Source of the DNA: Acanthopleura granulata
Taxonomy: Eukaryota; Mollusca; Polyplacophora; Chitonida; Chitonidae
Length of the DNA stretch: 64,000 nucleotides
Direction of reading: 5' to 3'
NCBI GenBank assembly: GCA_016165875.1
Contig: JABBOT010000080.1
Coordinates: 50,579,527-50,643,526 of the forward strand
Part shown: positions 1 through 12,700 of the stretch, in pieces
Position numbering within the stretch: position 1 is the first letter of the stretch
Layout: every line of letters starts with the position of its first letter
Program-made: the position numbers and the translations under genes
Notes under the pieces: model-generated
What the model was told of the DNA's origin: nothing
Databases searched by the model: none
Seen by the model: the letters and a program-made list of their open reading frames with translations, nothing else

Positions 1-111
1 ACTGCTGTTTAAATTTGTACCACAAAAAGTGCTAAAAGAAAGGTTAGCATCCATCCGATTTTGTACACTTTACAGGGGTTTGGACTAGGTGGTAAAATAA
101 AGCTTATTCTT

Positions 112-372
112 CAATTTATTTATTTATTTACTTGATTGGTGTTTTATGCCATATTCAAGAATATTTTATTTATACCACATCAGCCAGCTTTATGGTGGCA
201 GAAAACTGGGCAGAGCCCAGGGAAAACTCATCATCATCCATTGGTTGCTTGCAGACCTTCCCATATACGATCCATGAAAAAGCCAGCATGGGCTGGACTT
301 GAACACACACAGCGACCTCACTGGTGAGGGGCACCTGAGTATTTACGCTGTACTAACATGTTAATCCTGTCG
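112..372 (-). mobile_element. tRNA-derived SINE, family 1
   Basis: The plus strand shows tttatttatttatttacttg, then gattggtgttttatgcc, ggcagaaaactgggcagagcc and a tRNA-like end. On the minus strand that is a tRNA head, body and TAAA-repeat tail. It recurs at least ten times in this window and is diverged here. Confidence 0.75.
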
Positions 373-593
373 ACAAGAGATCCCAACTATTTCATCAACA
401 TATGAGAGCCCATTACACTGGAACTAAAAACAAAAGCTTAACCAGGCACCCCCCCCCTTCCTCCTCATAATACCTCACATAAATTCGAGCAGGCGACTTA
501 TAAAGACATATACACCTCAGCCACTTTGAAAGTTATAAAATGACAGATTAAACCTAAATTTAAGTAAGGCCATTAAGCTGATTATAACCTCAC

Positions 594-743
594 CTTTATT
601 GGCCTCTCCATATTTGGTCGGCTGTACCGTAGATACAACATGCCACACACAGACAGCCCAATGAAGGAAGATTCCACAAAGCTGGCATAGGTAATCAGAG
701 CGTAGACATCACTGGAGCACAGCATCACCAATGACATGATACA
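594..743 (-). CDS. SLC7A8-like: SLC7A8-like exon 8 (TM9-TM10), last exon in window
   Basis: 150 bp, acceptor gtttcag|TGTATC and donor AATAAAG|gtgaggtt. Its 50 codons read [20 protein letters not shown]..., then [24 protein letters not shown], typical of the region up to the cytosolic RPIK motif before TM11. The next exon (VNL.FPI in the family) is not found in 1-593, so it lies beyond the left edge. Confidence 0.92.
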
Positions 744-3700
744 CTGAAACAGTGGAAAAACATCTGACCACCATGTATACACTGAAACAGTGGGAAAACA
801 CTGACTACAAGGTTTACAGTGAAACAATGGAAAAACACTCATGTAAACAGCAGACTATACAGTGAAACAATGTCCTACAATGAAACAGTTGAGGAACATT
901 GATAAACAGCTGCCTATACAGGGCTCACAGCACTCCTCTTTAAAAATATGGGGAAAAATACAGGAGATTTTTGCAAAAATTTAGCGAAAAATCTTAAATT
1001 TTTGTACTAAATTACAGGAAAATATAGGAAGCATTTCAACAAAACAGAAGTATCTGAAATGTTTAAAGATGGACTTACCTGAACAACACAACCCATGTGG
1101 CCTTACCAACTTACCAACATTAAAATTGTACTGCCAGACAGTTCACACCTTAATTGCCTCCTGTAACTGATACTCTCGTGACCCATCAACGTTGTATGGA
1201 AGGGTGAACTGCCAGTGAGTACCATCTCAAGGCAATAGGCCACTTGGGAGATAGGTTTCAGACAGGACACTACAAATTATATGCACAAACCGGCCACAGC
1301 AGCAACACCAGACATTACAGTTTTTGGTGTGTGTGGTGTGTGAAAATATAGAAATTATAGGTTTTTTCAACATATAGGAAAATACAGGAGGTCGCCAGAA
1401 ATATAGGACAATATAGGAAATATAGGAGCACTGAAAGCCCTGCCTATACACTCAAACACAGGACAAGCATACATGCAAAAAGCCTTTCAGGAGAAGCAGC
1501 AGAAAAACATACATGTAAGCAGCCGTTTCTACAATGGTACCCTGGAAAACTGTACATGTAAACAGCTGCTTACACTCTCCAATTGTTTCGTCAGGGGCCC
1601 ATTTTACAAAGACAGTGTGACGTTTTGCCAAACGCAGCTACCTTGGCGATGTATACAGTGTCAAATACAGGCCGTTTATCATATCACGTACCAGCGGCAA
1701 AATTAAAAGATGCAGCAAAACACTAAAATTAAACAGCTCAAAACTCCAAAATTAAATGTAGATGAAAGTAAACATTGCGTAAATTATGGTAACAAAACGC
1801 AACCAGTATGCCTTGTGCTGTCGTGATTGTAGTGAGAACCTTGTTGTATGCAACTTGTTACCTTATTTCATAAACATACGTCCTGCCCTGAAAACACCCA
1901 TGTATCATTTGAACCCGGTGCGTGTGCTTAACCAGTCTAAACTTCGAGGCAAATTTACTCCCACGTTCAGACTTGACCTCTAACGGACTCATGGTAAAAA
2001 CCTAAATTTCACAATTTTCACATTAATAATGTCCAACCTTGATATGCATTGAATAATGTTTCGACCTGTTTTTCTCAGGGATATATGTTTGCCACTCTTA
2101 CAGAGCGTTTGACGTACAAGAAGACATCTTTGAACGAAGACTCTATGGGGGCAGCCATCTTGATTACCAACGACCTTACATTAGAAATTATTTGTCAAAT
2201 TGAAAAAATTCAACAAGTTCAAAATTAATACTGCCTGCATGATTTGGCCTTTTTCCAAATCGCAATGAAAGTATTTTACTTAGATTTGAAAATAAGACAA
2301 GCCCACTTTTTTGGTGAAAACGGGCACTCGATACACACGACAAGATTCGGCCATTCTCAACGTAAACCCACAGACCGGTGATAAGGGCCACGACTGTGAT
2401 CTTCCCGTGTGTGAGGGAGAGCACTGGACTTACAGTTCAGTGTGCTGACAGCTTGTGTGGTGCGGGATGGGATAGGCTTCCAAATCTCTTTTTTGAGTTT
2501 TTGTTAATGCAAGGAAAAAAATATGCCAGCTATGTGCACTGTCAGAAATACACTTTGGACGTTCTCAATTTGACTGGTGGTGGTATGAATAGATTTATTA
2601 TTGTAATAAAGCTAGTGAAAACAAATGACAACCAGTTGGACCAAGGTCATTGAGACAAGTCAATGAATTTAATTTATTATCTCCTTTGTATTGATGGATT
2701 GCAAATTCGACTTTAGGAAAAATTTAACTGTAAAAAAAAAAAGTGTAATTAAAATGCAAGTACTCGATTCGAAACAATCATTAACCAGTTTTCTTTAAAC
2801 TATTTCTGTTTTAATATTACACAATATATTAACCATTATTGCATCAAAGCTGACTGCCATCATATAAGTGAAATATTCTTGCGTACAACTTCTTGAAAAC
2901 GCTGATCAAATAAATAAAATAAACAAATAAATTAAACATATCTCATTTTAATACCCCAACTTAGCAAGAATGCTTCTCCGGTCATTTAGACACCCTAGAG
3001 CTACCAGCCACCTCGCCTCAGTGGCTGTGACTCTCAGTCCCGATTTATTTGACCCTGTTATCTCTGTAGTATGTGTCATCAAGACATCTGATGTAACTTA
3101 CATGTGCATGTAACTTGCACACGGTTTGTAAACCGTGCCCCATCTATAAAGGGTATATAGACAGTAACCTCAATAAAAATAACAATGTTAACAAACGAAC
3201 AGTCTTATAAATACCAGAAAACTCCAAACACTCTGACCATTAATACTGACTTTGACTTAAGTCAGACATCATTTTAATTTGTGGCATTATCTCTGAATTT
3301 ATACCTGATCATATACTTGAGCTTCAGGGCTAAGTTTCAATTTTGTCATGCAATTCAAAGACAACTCTGTTTATTAAAACAAAAATTCATTCATGAAAGA
3401 AAAAAATTGAATGCGCATTATACTAAATTTACCCCAAACAGAAAAACTGGTCAGCATGAACCTTGTGTGTTATGCTGAACTTACCTCAAACAGAATAGCT
3501 GGTCAATATGAACCATATGTGTTATGCTGAACTTACCCCACACAGAAGAGCTGGTCAATATGAACCACATGTGTTATGCTGAACTCACCCAACACAGAAG
3601 AGCTGGTCAATATGAACCATGTGCGTTATGTTGAACTTACCCCAAACAGAAGAGCTGGTCAATAAGAACCAAATGTGTTATGCTGAACTTACCCCACAAA

Positions 3701-6700
3701 GAATAGCTGGTCAATATAAACCACATGTGTTATGCTGAACTCACCCCACACAGAAGAGCTGGTCAATATGAACCATGTGCGTTATGCTGAACTTACCCCA
3801 AACAGAAGAGCGGGCATTGGAGTGAAGTACTTAACATTAATCGTGGCCAGAAAGTCTGGTAAATGACCTGCTCGAGCACCAACAAAGAAGAGTCTGCAAA
3901 AGGAAAGGAACTGTTATGTAAAAGATTTCATTTCGTTTTGAAATATGCACACATGAACCTTCACATCTGACAATGAATACACATTTACTTATTTCACTGA
4001 GGTGTTGGGATGGGTTTGTTAGGCTATGAAAACTTTGTGCATCAACAGAACTATGGTACTGAAATGTATGAAGTTAATTTCTCAGGAGACTACTAACCAT
4101 TCTATCCAATGAGCAATAACCAACCTTGCTGAAGTAAAGATAGCACCGTTCAGTCCGCCAAATGTAGAACACGCCACAAACAGCGGCATTATCCACGCCA
4201 TTACGCCCAGTGTCCTGTTCGCAAATGTCTACAACAGTGATAAAAAGCATTGGTATCCTGGTTAGCCTGGTTTGTGTTCTCGGCATACTAGGTTTATAAA
4301 CTGTTCATTTACATGTGGTTGCATGAGTCACTTAAATGTGCCTACATCAGACACCTACATGTTCCCGCACAAGACACCTACAACTGCCCACATGAAATAC
4401 CTACAAGTGGAAGCATAAGACACCTACCTGTATGGTGCAGGCACGGAAGCTATCAATCTAGCTATCAGGGTAGTTGTCATAAACATTTCTACATTTGTAC
4501 TTGGAGTAGTTGTCCTCATGTCACACACATTTTGCGCTCTTAGTGGCTGTCTATTTCACACATACCCTTTAATCGTTAAACTGAGGGTGGTTGTCTGTTT
4601 TACACATAAACTTCAATCGTTATACTGGGGGGTGGTCATCTATTTCACATATACAGTTCCATCAACATATTGGGGGTGGTTGTCTTTTTCACACACACAC
4701 TTTCATCAACACAATATGGGGGGGGGGTGTCTATCTCACATATACATTACCATCAACACATGGGGGGTTGTCTATTTGACACCCACACTTCCATCAACAC
4801 ACTGGGGGTGGTTGTCTTTTTCACACACACACTTTCATCAACATACTATGGGGGGGGGGTGTCTATCTCACATATACATTACCATCAACACATGGGGGGT
4901 TGTCTATTTGACGCACACACTTCCATCAACACACTGGGGGTGGTTGTCTTTTTCACACACACACTTTCATCAACATACTGGGGGTGGTTGTCTTTTTCAC
5001 ACACACACTTCCATCAACACACTGGGGGTGGTTGTCTTTTTCACACACACACTTTCATCAGCACACCATGGGGGGGGGTGTCTATCTCACATATACATTA
5101 CCATCAACACATGGGGGGTTGTCTATTTGACGCACACACTTCCATCAACACACTGGGGGTGGTTGTCTTTTTCACACACACACTTTCATCAGCACACCAT
5201 GGGGGGGGGGTGTCTATCTCACATATACATTACCATCAACACATGGGGGAGGGGGTTGTCTATTTCACATATACACTTCCATCAACACACTGGGGGGTGG
5301 TTGTCCATTTCACACATACACTTCAATCATTATTCTGAGGGAGACTGTCCATTTCACATATGCACTTCAATCGTTATACGTGGCTATTTCACACACACAC
5401 TTCCGTCAAACACACTGGGGGGTGGTTGTCCATTTCACATATACACTTCAATCATTATACTGAGGGAGACTGTCCATTTCACATATGCACTTCAATCGTT
5501 ATACGGGGGGGGGGGGGAGCTATTTCACACACACTTCCGTCAAACACACTGGGGGTTGGTTGTCTATTTCACATATACAATTCCATCAACACACTGGGGG
5601 TTGGTTGTCTATTTCACATATACAATTCCATCAACACACTGTGGGGTGGTTTTCTATTTCACACATACACTTCCATCCACACACTGGGGATACACTGGCA
5701 CTGTTGACACATACACAGGCCTATGCATATTGCCCACCTGAATAACTTCACAGAACTGAGATACATGTACAGGGGTTTACAGAGGTCATCTGGTGAAACC
5801 AGTATTCAGTCGTCGATTGAATAAAAATGTCAATTCAAGCTTATATCTATTTCATTTATGTTAATTTGGAAAGAAATGTTCGAAAATTGTACATCTTAAA
5901 TTCAATTTGAACATCTCTGAAATCCAAGTGGAGCAATCTGTGCATGTTATGAATTATCTCCCTTGTATGGACATTTCCATGACCAACTGTGTTGATTTAC
6001 ACTTCACAAAGCTTTTTTGGCACCAGAGGGATGTGTAAAATCAAACAAGGATAACAGTAAGCTTTTCTGGTCTCTGAAACCACACAGTGTAACCAGTTGC
6101 ACACAGTCTGGCTGGTTCACTCACCAACGTCAGGTAACACTACTAGCACCAGTGAGTTTTCAATGCTCACAGACTACAGGAGTAGTTTGCAATTTTGTTT
6201 CCTTTGTCTCTTCATTTTTGATCAGGTGAACTTTGATAGATGGCTTACAGCAGCAAAATAAATTTTCTTTTTGCCAGACATACATTTTTCACTATCTCAA
6301 TTCGTTATATAACAATGTTTTCCTTCGATCATGACCAAGCCTTGTGCACCGGACAAAACTTCAGGCCACTGAGGTCCTGCATCCACTATAGTGGTTGTGG
6401 AACAATTGACAGTGCATGGTCACTGATACATAACATAGAAGTGTACTTAATCTCACTAAATCTGTAGCCTCTCTATTCTGAGACACACGTAATCATAAAA
6501 ATAAAACTCCACTGGGTAAATGGGTCTCTATTTTCTGATTTACCAGAATTTATATTCCCAATAAATTATACCTTACAAGTATCTTGTCCAAAAGGACTTT
6601 CCTTCACATTAACTATTATCGGAAATTCAGAGTTTTAAATTGTTGCTACAAACTGGAATCTTTGTTTCTTTACACAAGTGAGGATAACACTTCCAGAGAA

Positions 6701-9700
6701 AACTTAAAGACAACACTCATCTACATCCAATATGTTTTCTTCCAGTAGTTTCACATGAAGTGTTTTATGATTATTATTTACCTATACTTTGTCTCAACCA
6801 TTTTTCTTTTTGTGTGCACATGCTATTTTTTCTTCTTTCCATCTTTTCAGGCTGAGCATGACGGCCACAATTTCCTGAAGGCATTATGACATGAGCACTG
6901 TAACATGATTCATGACTGAAGTAATCTTGAAGGTCATGTCAACCCTAACGGAATACCATTTGAGTTTGGTCCAGAATCTCTTGGTTGAAAGCGTAGCATC
7001 TGCACATTCACGCCCTGACACTAGTCGTGCCGAAATTAATGACAGCTACTATTCGCACCCCTTATCAATCTGTAATATCATATAGGAGGTAACCTTGAGA
7101 TCCTAGAAAGGCAGTCATAATTATTTCAATTTCAATTTCAAATATTTACAAAGTTATTCAATCCTGGTAACATAAACTGCTGAAATGGTTGAAACCAAAA
7201 AAAATATTCAATTATGGTTGAAAGAAGAACTCAATTTTCTCTTGAGGATACTAGTTGGAATGTGGAAAAATGATGTCAATGAGCCCCTGAAGAAATGTTG
7301 TTTAAGAAGTAACCCATGGCACATGTCACACAAAACATGTGCCATATCCAGGGCTTCCAACTGTCACCAAGGTGACAAAGGACCAAATATGGGAAGCTTT
7401 TGGGTATAACACAGGACAAATATAGGACAGACAAACAAAACATAGGACATATTTTCAGCATGTGTGGTTATTCATGCTGGGGAGATTGAATACAAATGAT
7501 CTATTATCTCAGCCCAATAGGTGACAGGTTTTTTGATAGCTTGAAAGGTGTTTTAGGGAAGTTCTGGCAACAAAAAATTATGACAGGAAATAGAGGTAAA
7601 CTTCGTCCTCGTCCCCTGTTTCACAAGACACATTCAAACTGAGGCACAAGAGCTGCTACAGCCTAGCCCAATAGGCAAGCATCCAGGGCAGATAGTGTGA
7701 GACATGCATTAGGCCATTTCTGGTGACTAACATAAAAACTTTTGTTGGTAGAACTGAGTAAATTCAATTACTACCCCAGGCCAACTGGAAAGGGTCCAGG
7801 GGCAGCTTAGTTAGGCCCACAGGCTTTTGTTACATAATTTCATGTAGAGAGAGCTGGAGAGCTGATGTGTTATGCATGGTGTTATGCACTGAAATTATCA
7901 TAGGAATCAAGCCCCAACACATACTGTCTATTTGTCTATGTGTTACTTTTTATTTTATTTTATTTTGGGGGGGGGGGGCATCAATACTGATAGCTTTTTC
8001 TGACTGATGTGGTAGAACAACTACAAGTATAGCCGGAAATCTGCTGCCTTTGAGATATCGCAGGAGACACTATCTATATGTAGGCTTTTAGACACTCTCT
8101 GAAGTAAAAGGAGAGTAAAATCAAGATACATGTAGGGAGCATTTAATTGTACATCGGAAAATTTGGTGTTCTTTTTTTCCCTCCTTTTCTTAATCCATCA
8201 ACATTCCCAACTTTGGCTTACTGTTGGTTGTTACCATAAGAGCAGAATTAATGCCACATACAACTATGTGCTATGTCTTTCAGATAGGTTAGGTAACACA
8301 GTGCGAACAACCTGTCAGTTATGGTTCTATTTTGTTACAGAATTGCCACAAAATATTAATTCAAGTTGCTTGGAGTTTCACAGAAGCTTGAAACGAAGAC
8401 AGACAGCTGCTCTGGGACTATTTAATTTCAGAGGTACTGGCACATCATTAGTCAATAAAGGACAACAAAGGGAAAAACTTGTCAACACATGAAAGAAAAC
8501 TGCAACATTCACCAAAATATATTAACATAGAAATTTTATGAATTGTCTGACAAATAGGTCATGGTGGAAGCCCCAAATATTCTTCAGATTGGTATATCTT
8601 TTAGGCCTGCAGTAGGCCAGCAAGGCATGTTGTTGTTGTAACAGAGTTACTTGTGAAGACACTTTCAAAACCATCTTCGTCAAAATTTAAAGCTACATGT
8701 AGACAGCCAAGGCAGCTGATTCCAATAGCTTCATAGTATTGGTGTTTCATAAGAGTGTCAAGTACACTTTACTGACAACTTGACAGCTCAATCAAACTGT
8801 TTACTTTTTAATCAAAAGCAGCTGAGTGTTGTGGTCCAGCATTATACCTGGTCCATTCTATGCTGGAAGAGGGAGAAAGATGCATTCTAGTCTAATAATG
8901 GCTACTAAGTAACCTCCCTTCATTCAGTCCACATTCAAGTTGAATGGCTCTGTGACCCACAGAGTAAATCATCTATCACACTTTTCAACACTTAAATCCA
9001 GCCCTTTCCCAAGCTAGGTTTCAAAACACATATTCCCATATGTGCCGTCAATCAAAAGATCAAAGAAAGTACATATGCACACATGTAACGCAAAAAAATT
9101 AAGACCGATTTATGCAAAGAGAAGCAGTCAAAACTTTTCTATGATGACACAAAGAATGTTCAAGGAGGATGAATAAAACCCTTATCCAACTTGTGTACCA
9201 TGCCAGCTTATATGTTAATTATCATTGAACACATATGTATTTCCATTGCTCTTTGATTCCAACTGTTCATATATCTAATGTGGCTATTTTGTTCAACACA
9301 ATGAACAAACCGCTCTCAGCAGATTAGAGTCACAGACATTCTAGACACTCAGTCTGTATTTACTCAAAATTATGGAAATTATAGTGAAATATCCTTGACA
9401 CACTAGTTTTTGCCTAAATAACTTTTTGGTCATGGCATTAGAGGGTTTTCTGGGATTTTAGACAAACTTTTTCTTTGTCCTGCGGTGCCTCTCACCAGTG
9501 CCATCGATGCAAGTCCAAGCTCAGCTCCCGCTTGGCTCCTCTCCAGTCTCCAGTGAGGTCCACCAGCAAGCTGCAGCCAAGGTGGATATGGCCAGGAGCA
9601 AGTCATGAACACACAAACTATACCTATACCCAATACAGCATACACAGCTTAGTGGATATTTTCCCAGATTCGAGTCGTTACACACTCACTTACCACAGCA

Positions 9701-12700
9701 ACAGCGTCGGACTCTAGTAGCTCTGCTGGTGAGAGGACAGAGAAATAGGCCACGTTTGCCAGGACGTAGATGACTGTGACAAGGGGAATGGAAATCCAGA
9801 TCGCTCGGGGCAGGTTTCTGAAAGGAAACAATCGCAGGGCGACAACATACAAGCTTCCAAGTTTAACTGGTTTTGAAATCGCTAAACCTGTTCATATAGG
9901 AAACATACTTAACAGGTACGAAAAGTGTATCACCTAGCAGGAGGATTGGGGTGCATTAGGACATTAAATATTCTGTGGAAGATATTTCGACAAGTTTTTC
10001 GCCCTTGAGCGAAATACATGGATTCAGGATGTATAAAACAGAGAGATGATTTAGGAATGTAACTCTGAGGTAAATAGACAAGCAGCCTTACTTCATCACG
10101 TTTTGTATGATCACTTACCAAATATCACACTGTCACCTGGTTTTTACTCCCTATGTTGTCTTTCAAATTAAAATATGCCCCAACCAATGAAATCAGAGAG
10201 CTTTACACATACAATGCCTTCCCTATACAAATGTAAGGGACAAACCAAATTATTTGCACTTCAAAATAAATATTTCTTTATTTATTTGATTGGTGTTTTA
10301 CACTGTATTCAAGAATATTTTATTTATACGACAACGACATGCATTATGGAGGGAGGAAACCGGCAGAGCCCTGGGGAAACCCACAACCATCCGCGGGTTG
10401 CTGGCACACCTTCCCACAACCATCCGCAGGTTGCTGGCGGACCTTCCCACAATCATCTGCAGGTTGCTGGCGGACCTTCCCACATACAGCCAAAATATAT
10501 ACATCTATTTTTTACTTATAAAAGGCACAGTGCAGTACCCACAGTAACATTACACCATCTAACTAGATGCTTTTTACAAGGGAGCATGAACAATTGAAAT
10601 GTAACATAATTTCCCACATAACCATAATCTTCATCTTCATCTTCATGAATCATACAAGACTAAAACCAGATGCATTATGCATTATCAAAAAACTTTTCAT
10701 CTGAAAAGAATTAATACACAAGAAACCTGGTTAATTAATTTCTTACTTGTAAGGATTCTTCAATTCCTCAGTGACAAAATTCAGGTAATTCCTGGAAAAA
10801 TAAATTAAAACAAAATGTTAAATGTTTTCACATGCACACAAGTTCAAGCAGCTGAATACCTATGTGTAGCAGGGCCTTGCAAAGTAGATAAATATTTTGA
10901 TAATGTGTAACACAGGCCCTTTGTTATGGTCCCCTGGGCTTATTGACTGGTAATACTTATCCAAGCACATGTACCTCACTCCCCCACCCCACCTCATCTT
11001 TACCTGATACCTAGCCACTGGCCTAGACATGTGTATTAGGGATGCCTGACAGTGAAGCCATTCTAGTATATTTGTTGTGTTTTTAATTTAACATAAAGGT
11101 CTTTATAACTTGTAAAGTTTGTGCCTCTCAGTGATGATCTATATACCATTTCGTTTGTTTCGAATGATGTAAATTAAGTGAAGGTTAGAAACTATGTAGA
11201 ATATATCAGCAGCTCAAAGAAGTGAAAAACTACTAGAAAGGCTTGTCATTTGTGCCTTTAGTTGGCTTTAACTTTTTGACCTTTGTGTATTGTTTATCTT
11301 TATCAGTTCTAATAGCTTGTCTTTTTCTGAATATTGTGATATGTATATTTACCATGCTGAAGTTACACATAGTTTTATAAATCAACTTGAATCCTGTTAA
11401 CAGAAAACAACTAGGCTTGTCCAGCTGTAGGCTAATAGCTTATCAAAACAATGCTCTCACTGAGGCCTCTCAGCATCTAAAGGGTGGCCTGTGAGCCACA
11501 AGAGCAGACCCTGATATACCACTGAGAGGATGTCATGCTGATGTAAGTAGATTATGTTCAAGAAGGAATGGTCTCCACACACTAGTGCTTGCCTCTTTTA
11601 CTTCCTGACGTTAACTACCTTACAAACCTTGAGATAACTTAAAGATTCCGGTAACAGATGCCTCACTGCACTTTTCAATTTATTTAATGAAAGACAACAT
11701 AAATTATATTATTGTCACATCACTGTCAATAACACATATGACAAAGACCAGGTTAAATGGGTTTAAGGCCATTCAATTACTCTACATGTCACCTACCTGG
11801 TAATCCAATAGGTAACCTATCTGTAACCCAATGGATAACCTATCTGTAATCTAATGGATAACCTACCTGTAACCTGGTGGGTAACCCATAATTGATTACC
11901 ATAAAAAACTAACACATTCACCATAAATTTCAACAACATTAATGAAGGACCAAGAGAAATCGCTGTTAGTGGTGGTATTTCTGTGAACTTTTTTTATTTT
12001 ATTTGTGCTTATGGCAGATGTAGGAAAACTGGCATATGGCAAGTGAAAACAATACTCATCATAACAACTCTAAGCAGCAGGCAATCCTTGCTGTACCAAA
12101 CATGTTTATGTGGTGGTTAAACATTAACATTCTTGTCAAGTTGGAGCCAGGTTATGAGGATGACCTGCTAAAAAACTTTGTGGAAACCTCCTTGACAAAG
12201 CAAAGGTGGAGCACAACTGTATCGTTCAAAAGAAAACCTCTAAAAAAACAGAACTTGAACCAAAACTGCTGACAGTGAGACGGAAATTATGTAATGACAT
12301 TAAAGCTGTGTTACTTGGTACAGAATTTCTTGGCTTTTTGTACTTATAAGCAACTAATGCACAGCTTTCTAAGTTTAAAAATATCAACTTAATTATTTTA
12401 TTCAGATTTGAGATTATTTATTCTGTCAGAGTCTACGAAAGTATATTTACACTAAGGAAACCTATAGGTTGCCTTATAGGTTACCTTACCTCTCCATAAT
12501 TACCATTTTCGAATTCATATAATTGGGTAAAACAAACTAGAGCCTACAGGCTTTGGAATTTATTCTATGATGAATGCTAAGGTTGCTTGCATGCAAATAA
12601 TTCTGTTGCCTTAGCGACGCAACGTGAATCTATCGTAATTTCACACTTTCATCAATCAACTAATTGCTCTGCAAGTTACATGTATGTGGTTTGAGAATCG

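Noticed and set aside
4518..5741. A 407-codon open frame rich in His, Thr and Gly
   Set aside because: It runs through a ~45-bp minisatellite; the other plus-strand frames are also open for long stretches, as expected when the period is a multiple of three. It lies in an intron and matches no protein I know.
7350..7470. A third CAGGGCT element
   Set aside because: Only the left end (cagggcttccaac) is seen; no inverted AGCCCTG end within the next ~1 kb.
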